DNA of 64,000 bases from CAVUNY01 sp963768585. Its GTDB lineage: Bacteria; Chloroflexota; Anaerolineae; Anaerolineales; Anaerolineaceae. Each line of letters begins with the position of its first letter. Within the stretch, counting starts at the first letter, position 1. This document shows, piece after piece, positions 18,113 to 27,107 of this stretch. The stretch is taken from positions 1 to 64,000 of the forward strand of contig CAVYIF010000012.1 of the NCBI GenBank assembly GCA_963768585.1, given 5' to 3'. The notes beneath the pieces were generated by a model. That model was not told the origin of the DNA, made no database searches, and saw nothing but the letters and a program-made list of their open reading frames with translations. Both the position numbers and the translations under genes were made by a program.

Positions 18113-18784
18113 CTACAAATCCGGCAGCTGCCAGTCGATGGGCGGCAGGCCGGCCGACTGCAGGGCGGCGTTCGTTTTGGAGAAATGCCGGCAGCCGAAA
18201 AATCCGCGATGGGCGGAGAGCGGCGAGGGGTGCGGCGCTTTGAGCACCGTGTGGCGGCTGCCATCGATCCCTTCAGCCTTGCGCTGGGCATAGCTGCCCC
18301 ACAGCAGGAAGACCACGCGGCTGGTTCTGGCGTTGACCGCGCGCAGCACCGCATCGGTAAAGTTCTCCCAACCTTTTCCCTGGTGCGAATTGGCCTGGTG
18401 AGCGCGCACGGTCAGCACGGCATTCAGCAGCAGCACCCCCTGTTCGGCCCAGGGGATCAGGCAGCCGTTATTTGGAATGCGAAATTGGACATCCGCCTGC
18501 AGCTCTTTAAAGATATTCACCAGCGAAGGAGGCGTGGTCACCCCCGGGCGAACTGAAAATGCCAGTCCTTGGGCCTGGTTTTCTTCGTGGTACGGGTCTT
18601 GCCCGATGATCACGACCCGTACGCGCTCGAAGGGTGTGTAGCGCAGCGCGTTGAACACGTCTTCCCCCGGCGGATAGACCTTGTATTTGCGGCGCTCCTC
18701 GCCAACAAAGCGGTAGAGCTGCTGGTAGTAGGGTTGGGTGGTTTCGCTGGCCAGGACTGGCAGCCAGCTGTCGGGAATGGGCAT
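18113..18784 (-). CDS. ung: Uracil-DNA glycosylase, family 1
   Basis: A 223-residue base-excision repair enzyme that removes uracil from DNA. The water-activating loop is IGQDPYHEENQAQGLAFSV (catalytic Asp), the uracil pocket LLLNAVLTV, and the minor-groove loop APHPSPLSAHRGFFG with the catalytic His. An open frame runs 55 codons further upstream, but the start at 18784 is chosen because AAGGAGCCCTTT precedes it and because the family starts with PDSW. Length fits family 1. The gene stands alone and convergent to dinB-like. Confidence 0.95.
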   Translation of the reverse strand: MPIPDSWLPVLASETTQPYYQQLYRFVGEERRKYKVYPPGEDVFNALRYTPFERVRVVIIGQDPYHEENQAQGLAFSVRPGVTTPPSLVNIFKELQADVQFRIPNNGCLIPWAEQGVLLLNAVLTVRAHQANSHQGKGWENFTDAVLRAVNARTSRVVFLLWGSYAQRKAEGIDGSRHTVLKAPHPSPLSAHRGFFGCRHFSKTNAALQSAGLPPIDWQLPDL

Positions 18785-19133
18785 AAAGGGCTCCTTGTAC
18801 TTACCGCCGTGAGACGCAGGTTCGCGGCCGGTTTGGAACGGTAGATCGGACGGTTTTATTTTACAACCTATTTTGAACCTCCTGTATGCGGGTGACCACC
18901 GGGACCGCGGCAGCACCCTGCTTGCTCCTGCCCCAATATTATCGCACACAAGCGGTGTCTGGCAGGCAAGGTGCGTTCAAAGATGTAATTAATCGCTCTT
19001 CACCCCTGTGCGAGAGAGCGGGTGCATTCACGTTCTGGGGTACCTACCCATCCCCCCGTCCTGACCTTCCCCCGAAATAGTAGACACAAACAAAGGGAGA
19101 ATGAGGTACAGTGAAAGGGAACGGAGGAAGGTC

Positions 19134-19442
19134 ATGATAGATAAGAAATATCGAGAATATACCGATGAATTCAAACGTGAAACGCTTGAGCTGTTGAAAA
19201 ACAGCAAGAAAAGTGCTAGCCAGCTGGAACGGGAATTGGGGATCACCCCCGGGTTGTTGCTGAAATGGCGCCACCGGTACCAGGTAGTATCGTCTGAGAA
19301 TCAGGCGCCGAGACTGGCGCCGAGTGATTTGGAAGCCGCCAAACGGGAGATCCAACGCTTAGAACGAGAATTAGCGGAGGTAGCCGAGGAGCGAGAGATC
19401 CTAAAAAAAGTAGTCAACATTTTCTCCCGGAAAGGCGAATGA
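19134..19442 (+). CDS. IS3 transposase OrfA (copy 1)
   Basis: A 102-residue protein starting MIDKKYREYTDEFKRETLEL with a helix-turn-helix (SASQLERELGITPGLLLKWR) and a leucine-zipper-like coiled coil (LEAAKREIQRLERELAEVAE). It binds the element ends. The start with GGAGGAAGGTC upstream is preferred over an ATG 33 bases earlier. Near its end CTAAAAAAAG (A7 at 19403-19409) allows a -1 shift into orfB to make the OrfAB transposase. Confidence 0.9.
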   Translation: MIDKKYREYTDEFKRETLELLKNSKKSASQLERELGITPGLLLKWRHRYQVVSSENQAPRLAPSDLEAAKREIQRLERELAEVAEEREILKKVVNIFSRKGE

Positions 19443-20299
19443 AGTACACCTTCATCGCGGCCAACGAGAGAGAATACCAGGTCAAGCGCATGTGTCACGT
19501 GCTGAGCGTAGGACGCAGCGGGTACTATGCCTGGCGGCGGCGTTTTCCCAGCACGCGCGAACAGGCCGACCAGGCCCTGCTGGGGCTGATCCAGGCGGAA
19601 CACGAGGCTAGCCGGAAGACCTATGGCAGCCCGCGGATCCATGCGAGCCTGCAGCGGAAAGGGGTGGTGTGTGGGCGGAATCGGGTGTCGCGCTTGATGC
19701 GCTTGCATAAAATCACCCCTGAAGCCAAACCGAAGTATCATCCGGTGACCACCCAACGCCAACCGGGCGTAGTTCCGGCCCCAAACCGCTTGAACCAGGA
19801 GTTTTCGGCCACCACTCCCAACCAGAAATGGGTCAGCGATTTTACGTACATTGAGACCGGCGAATCCTGGTTGTACCTGGCGGTCGTGTTGGACCTGTTT
19901 TCGCGCAAAGTGATTGGCTGGGCGATGAGCCAGACCATGGACACCCTGCTGGTTTTGGACGCCTTGCGTATGGCACTGCGGGATCGTCGTCCGCCAGCCG
20001 GGTTGCTGCACCACTCGGATCGGGGCAGCCAATACACCAGCTCCCCCTACCTCCAGTGTCTGATCGCGGCTCAAGCTCAACTTAGCATGAGCGGCGTGGG
20101 GAACTGCTACGACAACGCCGTCATGGAAAGTTTCTTTGGCACTCTCAAAACGGAATGTGTCACTGGCCCTTTTGATACCTGTGCCCTGGCCCGCACAACC
20201 ATCTTTGAGTATTTGGAGGTTTGGTACAATCGTCAACGTCTACACTCGACTTTGGGCTATCTCAGCCCCGTTGAATTTGAACAAAACTTCGCCTTTTAA
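19439..20299 (+). CDS. IS3 transposase OrfB, DDE integrase domain (copy 1)
   Basis: A 286-residue rve-type catalytic protein. The HTH_21 region lies at residues 40-95 (YGSPRIHASLQRKG). The catalytic triad is in WVSDFTYIETG (Asp), HHSDRGSQYTS (Asp) and NAVMESFFGTLKTE (Glu). Its ATG overlaps the orfA stop as ATGA. It is in the -1 frame relative to orfA, consistent with a frameshifted fusion transposase. The reading frame is intact, so the element may still be active. Confidence 0.93.
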   Translation: MKYTFIAANEREYQVKRMCHVLSVGRSGYYAWRRRFPSTREQADQALLGLIQAEHEASRKTYGSPRIHASLQRKGVVCGRNRVSRLMRLHKITPEAKPKYHPVTTQRQPGVVPAPNRLNQEFSATTPNQKWVSDFTYIETGESWLYLAVVLDLFSRKVIGWAMSQTMDTLLVLDALRMALRDRRPPAGLLHHSDRGSQYTSSPYLQCLIAAQAQLSMSGVGNCYDNAVMESFFGTLKTECVTGPFDTCALARTTIFEYLEVWYNRQRLHSTLGYLSPVEFEQNFAF

Positions 20300-20425
20300 C
20301 CCTGTCCACAAAACTGGGGGAAGGTCAGAGAGAGCGAATTTTTATGAATTTGGGATAGGAATGGCTATAATGATTGGAGAATCAGGATTCTGAAGCAACC
20401 CTGAAAACAAAAGGAAAACATACCG

Positions 20426-20761
20426 ATGTTTTATAAGAGCAACAGCGATGGCTATCAACCGGTTTTGAACGGCATAAAACTGAAAACATTAGTTTATGGG
20501 GAAAAGACCCTTTTGACGGAATTTCACCTGGAACAGGGCAGCCAGCTGCCTGCTCATGCTCACCCCCAGGAACAAACGGGATATCTAATCGCCGGGAGAA
20601 TCCGGCTGTTTATCGGGGATGAAGTTTTTGAGGTAGAACCCGGGGATAGCTGGTGCGTATTGAGTAATGTCGAGCATCGGGCCGAGATTCTCGCAAATTC
20701 GGTGGCAGTTGAAGTGTTTTCGCCGGTGCGAGAAGATTATTTGCCCTACAAATCAACCTGA
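20426..20761 (+). CDS. Single-domain cupin protein
   Basis: A 111-residue cupin_2 protein. The first motif, SQLPAHAHPQEQTGYLIAGRIRLFIG, gives the metal ligands His, His and a Gln/Glu; the second is EPGDSWCVLSNVEHRAEIL with the last His. AAAGGAAAACATACCG precedes the ATG. It lies just downstream of the IS and upstream of a DUF5680 gene. Likely a sensor or small-molecule enzyme; the ligand is unknown. Confidence 0.82.
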   Translation: MFYKSNSDGYQPVLNGIKLKTLVYGEKTLLTEFHLEQGSQLPAHAHPQEQTGYLIAGRIRLFIGDEVFEVEPGDSWCVLSNVEHRAEILANSVAVEVFSPVREDYLPYKST

Positions 20762-20813
20762 TCAGAGAAGCGAACACAAAAAATCTGGATATTTTTCGTA
20801 GGAGCATTTCCGG

Positions 20814-21296
20814 ATGAGCAATTTATCACTCCCCGAATTACACGCTTTTATCGTCCGTGCCAAAGCAGCCACCTATGTGGGCGGCGGCGCGAAAACTCAA
20901 TCCTGCCGCCCCGCATCCCACGACCTCCAGTTTGTGGATGGAGCCTGGGCTTATCTTGACAGTTACTTTGGCGGCACCGATTTCATCGGAGAAGAAACCG
21001 TCTGGTATGCCGGAAACCCTGTCTGGGCGATGAACTACTACGGTTACATTTTACGTCCCGACCTCATCACCCCTGCTCAAGCCGGACAGATGATTAAAGC
21101 CAGCCTTTCGCGCATGTACACCCAAAATCGCTTCCTGGGAGGCTTCCGCCACAGTGAGGGCAGCTTCGTATACATCGACACCAGTCAAGGCAAGGTCGGC
21201 CGCTTTACCGGCCGTGAATGGATAGAATGCGATGGCATCCAGGCTTATGAGCTCGTCTATCATGGCGGGCTCATTAAGATTAAAGAAACAGTTTGA
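20814..21296 (+). CDS. DUF5680 domain protein
   Basis: A 160-residue protein matching the DUF5680 pattern: LHAFIVRAKAATYVGGG, FVDGAWAYLDSYFGG and FIGEETVWY, ending YELVYHGGLIK. This domain is also found fused to XRE regulators; the function is unknown. TAGGAGCATTTCCGG supports the start. The next gene begins inside its last 35 bases. Confidence 0.8.
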   Translation: MSNLSLPELHAFIVRAKAATYVGGGAKTQSCRPASHDLQFVDGAWAYLDSYFGGTDFIGEETVWYAGNPVWAMNYYGYILRPDLITPAQAGQMIKASLSRMYTQNRFLGGFRHSEGSFVYIDTSQGKVGRFTGREWIECDGIQAYELVYHGGLIKIKETV

Positions 21297-21687
21297 TTTG
21301 GTTTCCGATCAGGTAGCCTCATTGAAACTTCGCCCCTTTGTGCGCCGTATTCTTCTGGCTTGGGCTGCCCTGTTTCTGGGTTGGCTCGCCTGGCAGGCCC
21401 TCTCGGGAGCGTTTCGCCAAATCCCGCGCTCCCGCACGCCCGGTCAGAAAGCCGAGACCATCCTCCAGACGGCATGCGGAGCGCTGAGTTTATTGGCCGC
21501 GCTCACAACCTTCTGGCAGCGCAGGCCGGCCCGTCCGGTGCGCATCGCCTGGGGGTTTTCTCTGGCGGCAGCAGCCGGTCTTTCACCGCTGGTCTGGGGG
21601 CCGCCAATGCCTTTGGTCGGAGCACTCTTTGCGGCGATTGCACTGCTCGTGGTGCGGGCTGTACTTTGGATGGTCGATTTCCAATAA
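21262..21687 (+). CDS. Small membrane protein, unknown function
   Basis: About 141 residues with three to four predicted membrane helices (ILLAWAALFLGWLAWQAL, TACGALSLLAALTTFW, IAWGFSLAAAAGLSPLVWG, LVGALFAAIALLVVRAVLW). The N-terminus is basic. The start is uncertain: ATG at 21262 overlaps the DUF5680 gene by 35 bases in another frame, and an earlier in-frame start exists at 21232. The overlap suggests translational coupling. I do not recognise a family. Confidence 0.55.
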   Translation: MAGSLRLKKQFDLVSDQVASLKLRPFVRRILLAWAALFLGWLAWQALSGAFRQIPRSRTPGQKAETILQTACGALSLLAALTTFWQRRPARPVRIAWGFSLAAAAGLSPLVWGPPMPLVGALFAAIALLVVRAVLWMVDFQ

Positions 21688-21697
21688 TTTTGCGTTT

Positions 21698-22845
21698 CTA
21701 AATGTCATCCTCCAACACCCAGCTCACGTCGTATCTGGGCAGTTGAGGGCGATCTTCCGCATCCAGAACACCCCGCTCTCCTGCCGGCAGGACAGCAAAA
21801 TGCCCGTGAATGCCCAGCGCCGCGCAGCCCATTTCCCAATTTGCGCACCAAATGCCCAACGCCACCGCCGCGTAGTAGCGCGAATCCGTGGTCGCATAGA
21901 AATCAAAACGCGCTAAACGCTTACCAGGGTTCCCACTTGGGTCGCCTTTGGGCGCCATGACGGCTGCGCAGCGCGTCGTTTGACTGTTAAAAGAGGAGGG
22001 CGACCACTGACATATCTCATAGCTGCGCCCGAATCGATTAAAAGGGTACGTGTCCACCTGCAATGGTTCCGTTAAGTGCGCATCGGCGAAAAACAGCGCG
22101 GAAAGCGGCAGGCGGCGGCGCTGCAGAAACTGCATGAGGTGCAGGAAGATTGGCTTATACCACGACTTGTATCCAACGGCGCAAACGCAGATGATGTGGT
22201 CGCTTTCAGGGTTGAAGCGGTCACCCATCTGGCGCACAATACTGGATTGGTCTGCACCGGGGCCAATCCAACAGGTGGCCAACCCCATGCGCGTTGCGCC
22301 GATCACGATCTTCTGTAAATTGCGGCCCACGTCGATCACGGCGAGGCGGTTGTACATGCTGGGAGCAATGGCCACCAGGAATTCGGTCGCGCCGACGACC
22401 GGCCAAACGGTGAGCGGCGCCGAAACGTACTCAAACCGGACGGGATATTTGCCGATCCTGCGGCATTCAGGCAGATTCATTTTGACAGGCGCACGATATC
22501 CATAAGCTCTTTGTGATCGGCAGAGGTCAGTTTTCGAATCTGGAATGAACGGCAGGAGCGCCTGGCGCGCATCAAATCAAACAGATCTAAATCGTCGTTG
22601 CGTTTTGGGAGGCGCTCAGCCGGGTGCAGATGAAACTTCACGGTAATAAGGTCGAACAGGAGCACCGCCAGCAGAAGGGCCCCAACCGAGAGCAAAGGAT
22701 ACGCCGCCGGCATAACAGCCAAGAAGACCTGCCAATGCGGCGGCGAAGGTAAGCATGCCAGTGCCAAAAGCGCCGTTGGAAGGTACTGCAGCCAGCCGGT
22801 GAATTGGAGACGCTGCTTCAGGCTTTTCACAGATGTGAATACCAT
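21698..22845 (-). pseudogene. Nitroreductase family protein with membrane N-terminus, split in two frames
   Basis: The first frame (from ATG 22845) has two membrane helices (residues 12-60), then DLMRARRSCRSFQIRKLT, the FMN-binding start of a nitroreductase, and stops at 22477. The second frame opens at an ATGA overlap and continues the same domain: VSAPLTVWPVVGATEFLVAI, GRNLQKIVIGATRMGLATCW, HIICVCAVGYKS. A single-base shift near 22480 is the simplest explanation; coupled translation of two halves is less likely. It is divergent from the broken TetR gene. Confidence 0.75.
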
Positions 22846-22929
22846 TGCACCACGCTTTCTAAAACGTTCATCTTTTCTGCTTCTCGCGATCAAATTCGCT
22901 TCTTTTTTGCGAGTGATACGGTCGCAATT

Positions 22930-22958
22930 ATTATAGCATCGCCTTTATTGCAAGTCAA
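22930..22958 (-). promoter_or_regulatory. Strong sigma-70 promoter of the nitroreductase gene
   Basis: Minus strand: TTGACT (22958-22953), a 17-base spacer, then TATAAT (22935-22930). It overlaps the divergent promoter for the TetR gene, so one bound regulator could block both. Confidence 0.7.
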
Positions 22959-22977
22959 CACTCGCTTATGATAAAAT
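22948..22977 (+). promoter_or_regulatory. Putative promoter of the TetR gene
   Basis: TTGCAA (22948-22953), an 18-base spacer and TAAAAT (22972-22977). It overlaps the -35 region of the divergent nitroreductase promoter. Confidence 0.5.
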
Positions 22978-22997
22978 TGCCGATAGAGGAGTGCGAA

Positions 22998-23565
22998 ATG
23001 CCCAAAGTAATCAATGAAGATGAAGTTTTCAAGGCAGTGCTGGGGGTGCTGGTGACGCGCGGTTATGCAAGCGCGACGACCAGTGAAATGGCGGCGGCGG
23101 CGAAACATCCATGAAGCTACCCTGTTCCGCAAGTACGGCAGCAAGGTTGGCTTGATCGAACGGGCCATCCAGCACCAGCTTTCCACGGCTCCCATCAGTA
23201 AGGTTGCCTACACAGGCGATCTCCAGGCCGATCTTTACGCGATCCTGGATGCTTATGTAGCTACGAATGAAGAATATGGGGCGATTTTGCCGGTGATTTT
23301 TTTGGAAATACCGCGTTATCCAGAGTTGAAAAATGTGCTGCAGACTCCATTGGCAAACATTCAAGGTATTGTGGATATCATCGCCCGCTACCAAAGCCAG
23401 GGTCTCTTGAAGGATGAATCCGCCGCTGACCAGTGTCAATGTCTTACTTGCCCCAATACTATTAAGTCAAATGCTCCGCCAGGCCAATATGGATTTGCCT
23501 GCGCCTGCGATTGACCTTCACGAATATGTGGCCGCTTTTTTGAATGGAAGAAAAGCACTGCTGCC
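22998..23565 (+). pseudogene. TetR family regulator, broken by two frameshifts
   Basis: It starts MPKVINEDEVFKAVLGVLV after AGAGGAGTGCGAA. The helix-turn-helix is cut: MAAAA then, one base shifted, NIHEATLFRKYGSKVGLIERAI. The ligand domain (DLQADLYAILDAYVATNEEYG, VIFLEIPRYPELKNV) is open until near 23430, where a second shift leads to PLTSVNVLLAPILLSQML and EYVAAFLNGRKAL. The first break is an extra A in GCGAAACATC. Divergent orientation and overlapping promoters suggest it once controlled the nitroreductase gene. Confidence 0.8.
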
Positions 23566-23781
23566 CGCCACCGCAGGCAAGGCGTTGCCAAAGTGCTGCT
23601 CACCCACATCCTTGAAGAAGCCAGGCGGCGGGGCTACAGGCGGGTAAGTTTAGAGACGGGATCGCATGCGGCCTTTGCGCCAGCGCGCAGCCTGTACGCT
23701 GCTTTTGGCTTTACATCCTGCGAACCATTCGCGGATTACAAACTGGATCCGTACAGCGTATTCATGACGATCGCGCTTTGA
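23566..23781 (+). pseudogene. GNAT acetyltransferase, C-terminal fragment
   Basis: Only the second half of a GNAT domain remains: the acetyl-CoA loop RRQGVAKVLLTHILEEARRRG, then VSLETGSHAAFAPARSLYAAFGF and a closing strand ending VFMTIAL. The N-terminal strands are absent; the TetR tail abuts directly. A deletion joined the two genes. Confidence 0.7.
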
Positions 23782-23871
23782 GGCGGCAGGATCGATGGGG
23801 TAAGCGAATGCGAAACGTTCTCAGCAGATCTACAGATATTCTTGGAGGCAGGAATTAAAATCTCGAACCGT

Positions 23872-24144
23872 TCAAATCCCTGTGTTGCTCAGAAAATTCA
23901 GTAACCTTGAAATCAGCAAGGTCATTTCGGGATGGGTGACCTCAAAATGAGTGAGCGCGCTTTCCAGGTTTTGAACACCGGAGGGATGCATCTGCAAGGG
24001 CATCTCCTCCGAATGCTTGATCAATGCATGAATATCCCCTTCAAGGTCGCGCAGCAGCTTTTTGCCCTCACCATCAACAGCCTGGGCGTTTTTAATTTGA
24101 TCGAGAAGTTGAAGGAGAAGCTTACTCAGCTCTTTGTTGTCCAT
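23872..24144 (-). CDS. DUF4404 family protein
   Basis: A 90-residue helical protein, MDNKELSKLLLQLLDQIKN to FEVTHPEMTLLISRLLNFLSNTGI. The HP.MT and LSN.GI ending is characteristic of DUF4404. CAGGAGATATATTCCT precedes the ATG; the frame extends nine codons further upstream but without a better site. Function unknown. Divergent from the Nudix gene. Confidence 0.75.
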   Translation of the reverse strand: MDNKELSKLLLQLLDQIKNAQAVDGEGKKLLRDLEGDIHALIKHSEEMPLQMHPSGVQNLESALTHFEVTHPEMTLLISRLLNFLSNTGI

Positions 24145-24266
24145 AGGAATATATCTCCTGAATGCATTCAATCATGTATTCTAGCATGAAAAAGAATATC
24201 GTAAATAAGAGTGTGACAATACGCGGTAGAATAAAATCAGGCAGCCAAACCAGGGAGCACAGTTAT

Positions 24267-24725
24267 ATGGCCAGAGCCCCGTTTCAAGTTTTAGTTTATC
24301 CATATCGCCAAAGCAAAAATGGACAGATTGAATATGCCTTGCTGAGACGGTCCGATCAAGGATTCTGGCAAGGGATCGCAGGCGGCGGCGAAGACGATGA
24401 AACGCCGCTGGATGCCGCGATGCGAGAAACCTACGAAGAAACGGGCATTCCCCCAACCGCCGAGTTCCTGCGCTTGGATACGGTTGAGCCAATACCGGTT
24501 TATCATTTCAGTACCAGTCATATCTGGGGAGATCACATCTATGTCATCCCCCAGTACACTTTTGGAGTGGCTACCCCGAACCTGCAAATTGTGCTCTCTC
24601 ACGAACATACGGCCTATCGATGGCTATTCTATGAAGAAGCGTATGAATTGTTGAGATATGATGGAAACAAGACGGCTTTATGGGAGTTAGACAAGCGATT
24701 AAAAGGGAAAGGCCCGCGCGGGTAG
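24267..24725 (+). CDS. Nudix hydrolase (NudB-like)
   Basis: A 152-residue Nudix enzyme. The box GEDDETPLDAAMRETYEETG fits GX5EX7REUXEEXGU, which holds the metal ions that cleave nucleoside diphosphate linkages. The start MARAPFQVLVYPYR resembles dihydroneopterin triphosphate/dATP pyrophosphohydrolases, which often begin this way; the substrate is inferred. CAGGGAGCACAGTTAT precedes the ATG; an earlier in-frame ATG at 24162 is less likely. A kinase gene follows after 60 bases. Confidence 0.85.
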   Translation: MARAPFQVLVYPYRQSKNGQIEYALLRRSDQGFWQGIAGGGEDDETPLDAAMRETYEETGIPPTAEFLRLDTVEPIPVYHFSTSHIWGDHIYVIPQYTFGVATPNLQIVLSHEHTAYRWLFYEEAYELLRYDGNKTALWELDKRLKGKGPRG

Positions 24726-24786
24726 CCGGATAAAATGCATTCATCCAAGAATTTTCGTGTTTACGATACCAACGCAAAGGGTTCTC

Positions 24787-25470
24787 ATGCCTCGTGAAGT
24801 GGTCAGATCGTTAGCCAACATAATTCTGGAAAGCCGGCGAGGCGTGCCGCTGCGGGTTGGAATAGACGGGATCGACGCCGCCGGAAAGACATCTTTGGCC
24901 AAAGAGATCGCTGCTTATCTGATCGAGGAAGGGGTTCCCGTGATTCGCGCATCCATTGATGACTTTCACAACCAGCGCCACATTCGCCACCAGCGCGGAA
25001 GCTATTCGCCAGAAGGATATTATTACGATTCGTTTAATTACGAACGCTTAAAAACGTGTTTGCTCGAACCCTTATCACCCCAAGGCAACCGGATTTATCG
25101 TCTAAACGCCTTTGATTTAATCACAGATTCGGAAACGATTACGGATGAACGGATCGCCACCCATGATCATATTCTCATATTCGAAGGTATATTTCTTTTT
25201 CGGCGTGAAATCCGCCATTATTGGGATTTGAAGATTTTTGTGGAGATCGATTTTGAAACGAGCGTCCAACGAGCGCTCGAGCGCGATGTTTATCTGTTTG
25301 GCGATAAAAAAGAAATTCTGAAAAGGTACCAGGAAAGGTATATTCCCGGTCAAAAACTTTATTTGGAATCAGAAAAACCGCGGGCCCAAGCGGACATTGT
25401 GATCGACAACAATGACTTTACCCACCCAATTCTAACCATTCGCAGGCATGCTGCCCAAAAACCCCGCTAA
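24787..25470 (+). CDS. Uridine kinase-like P-loop protein
   Basis: A 227-residue P-loop kinase. Walker A reads GIDGIDAAGKTSLAKEI; an acidic strand RASIDDFHNQR follows with a DDFH motif typical of uridine/cytidine kinases; ILIFEGIFLFRREI is the Walker B-like strand; the lid is RALERDV. It probably phosphorylates a nucleoside or a related sugar using ATP. The ATG at 24787 lies after AAAGGGTTCTC. It is followed 26 bases later by an M24 peptidase. Confidence 0.8.
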   Translation: MPREVVRSLANIILESRRGVPLRVGIDGIDAAGKTSLAKEIAAYLIEEGVPVIRASIDDFHNQRHIRHQRGSYSPEGYYYDSFNYERLKTCLLEPLSPQGNRIYRLNAFDLITDSETITDERIATHDHILIFEGIFLFRREIRHYWDLKIFVEIDFETSVQRALERDVYLFGDKKEILKRYQERYIPGQKLYLESEKPRAQADIVIDNNDFTHPILTIRRHAAQKPR

Positions 25471-25496
25471 CCATGCCTTCGCAAGGAGTCTCCCCC

Positions 25497-26753
25497 ATGA
25501 ATCCATTCCCTGAAGTTTTAACCTTAAAGAAGCAAGATGAGCTGTCGCGCGCGATCCTGCGCAAACGTTTCGAAACCATCCTGCCGCTGGCCATGCGCGA
25601 GGCAAAAATCGATATGTGGCTTGTGATTTGCCAGGAGGACGACTATGACCCGGTTTTCCGCACGATGATCCCCCTGCGCACCTGGGCCCCGATCCTGCAG
25701 ATCCTGATTTTCACCGATAAGGGCCCGGAAATAGGCGTGGAGCGCATCAACCTGTCGATGACCGACCTGGGCGACCTGTTCGAAAAACCCTGGGCGGGCG
25801 TCTATCACACCGAACAATGGCCTTTGCTGGCCCGGCTGGTCGCGGAACGGGACCCGCAGCGCATCGGCATCAACACCGGCGCCACCCAGTGGGCTTCCGG
25901 CGGGCTGACCCACAACCTCTACCGGCAGCTGTGCGCCGCCCTCCCGGCCGAATATACCGCGCGGCTGGTCCCGGCAGAAGCCGCCAGCACGCGCTGGTTG
26001 GAGACGCTGCACGCAGAAGAACTTCAGTTTTACCCGCACCTGGTGCGGATCAGCCACGCGATCATCGCCGAATGCTACAGCGCGCGAACGATCACCCCCG
26101 GCGTAACCACGACCGATGATCTGCAGTGGGCCTTCTGGCAGCACAGCCAGGCGCTCGGGCTGGAGCAATCCTTTATCCCCTTTTTCAACCTGGTGCGCAG
26201 TCAACGCCGCCAGCAGGTCTACCCGGCAGCGGATAAGATCATCCGCCCGGGCGACATCATCCACTGCGACGTGGGCAACCGCTACCTGAAGCTGTGCAGC
26301 GATCTGCAGGAATGGGCTTATATTCGCCGCACCGGCGAAACGGATGCCCCGCCCGGCCTGAAGAACCTGTTTACCCAGGTCAACCGCCTGCAGCAGGTGT
26401 TCATGTCGGCCTTCCAGGCCGGTCTATCCGGGGACGAACTGCTCGAAAAAATGCTGGCCCAGGCCCATGCCGAGGGCATTCCCAATCCGAAAATATATTC
26501 CCATTCGCTCGGATATTACCTGCACGAGCCCGGGCCGTTGATCGGGCTGCCCTGGGAGCAGAAATCCAACCCGGGGCGGGGTGACGTGCGCCTGGTGCCC
26601 AATTCCACCTTCACCATGGAACTGTCGATCGAGGAATCGGTCCCGGAGTGGGATGGGCAGGCGGTGCGTTTTAGCTGTGAACAGGATGTGTGCTTCACGG
26701 CGGACGGATGTATCCCTATGGACGGCGTTCAGACCGGGTATCATCTGGTTTAA
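25497..26753 (+). CDS. M24 family metallopeptidase (Xaa-Pro aminopeptidase-like)
   Basis: A 418-residue protein with an N-terminal creatinase-like domain (to about residue 170) and a pita-bread catalytic domain. The five metal ligands are visible: Asp in IIHCDVGNRY, Asp in CSDLQEWAY, His in YSHSLGYYLHEPGP, Glu in FTMELSIEES and Glu in FSCEQDVCF. It would remove N-terminal residues before proline, or hydrolyse a related amide. AAGGAGTCTCCCCC supports the start. Probably in one operon with the kinase upstream. Confidence 0.85.
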   Translation: MNPFPEVLTLKKQDELSRAILRKRFETILPLAMREAKIDMWLVICQEDDYDPVFRTMIPLRTWAPILQILIFTDKGPEIGVERINLSMTDLGDLFEKPWAGVYHTEQWPLLARLVAERDPQRIGINTGATQWASGGLTHNLYRQLCAALPAEYTARLVPAEAASTRWLETLHAEELQFYPHLVRISHAIIAECYSARTITPGVTTTDDLQWAFWQHSQALGLEQSFIPFFNLVRSQRRQQVYPAADKIIRPGDIIHCDVGNRYLKLCSDLQEWAYIRRTGETDAPPGLKNLFTQVNRLQQVFMSAFQAGLSGDELLEKMLAQAHAEGIPNPKIYSHSLGYYLHEPGPLIGLPWEQKSNPGRGDVRLVPNSTFTMELSIEESVPEWDGQAVRFSCEQDVCFTADGCIPMDGVQTGYHLV

Positions 26754-27107
26754 CCAGACTGCGCGCAGGCAATCGCGGGTTGAATGACGCAGCACGCAAT
26801 GTGACTGCGCCGTTACTTGCCACCCACGCCGGCCTCGGATACCACGCCCGCTTACCCACGGTGCCCTGGCGCGCATGCAGCCCTGGGTTATCAGCGGTCG
26901 AACGGTACTTTGGAAGGATCTCTTACCGTCTACTTTTAAAAGCTGGTCGGCCTGGCGGCGACCACGCAGTACGATGGCTGGGAGGCTTTTTGGATCGGAT
27001 TCTGGTTGACACATAAAAGGCCACAATATAAGATATATGTTCTATAATGTGTGTGCAGTCTGTCAAAAAGAACAAAACGAACTGGATGGTACCGGGAGGG
27101 AAATGTG
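26754..27107. other. Intergenic stretch without a recognised gene
   Basis: About 350 bases after the M24 gene. Overlapping short frames on both strands have no family pattern. The right end carries the site GGGAGGGAAATGTG in front of the SDR gene. Confidence 0.4.

Larger units (their letters stand above)
19062..20327 (+). mobile_element. IS3-family insertion sequence, copy 1
   Basis: A 1266-base element with ends TGACCTTCCCCC and its complement GGGGGAAGGTCA. The inner parts of the inverted repeats also match loosely (TAGTAGACA against TTGTGGACA). It holds two overlapping transposase frames. The ends begin TG and close CA as in IS3 elements. No target duplication is visible: GTCC lies to the left and GAGA to the right. 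A second copy lies at 52300-53564 in the same orientation with identical proteins. Confidence 0.9.

Noticed and set aside
19301..20236. A 311-residue open frame on the minus strand of the IS (also at 52539-53474).
   Set aside because: It is the antisense shadow of the transposase genes, with no ribosome binding site or family features.
23860..23900. CCGTTCAAATCCC resembling a tRNA T-arm.
   Set aside because: No acceptor stem, D-arm or anticodon arm could be paired around it.
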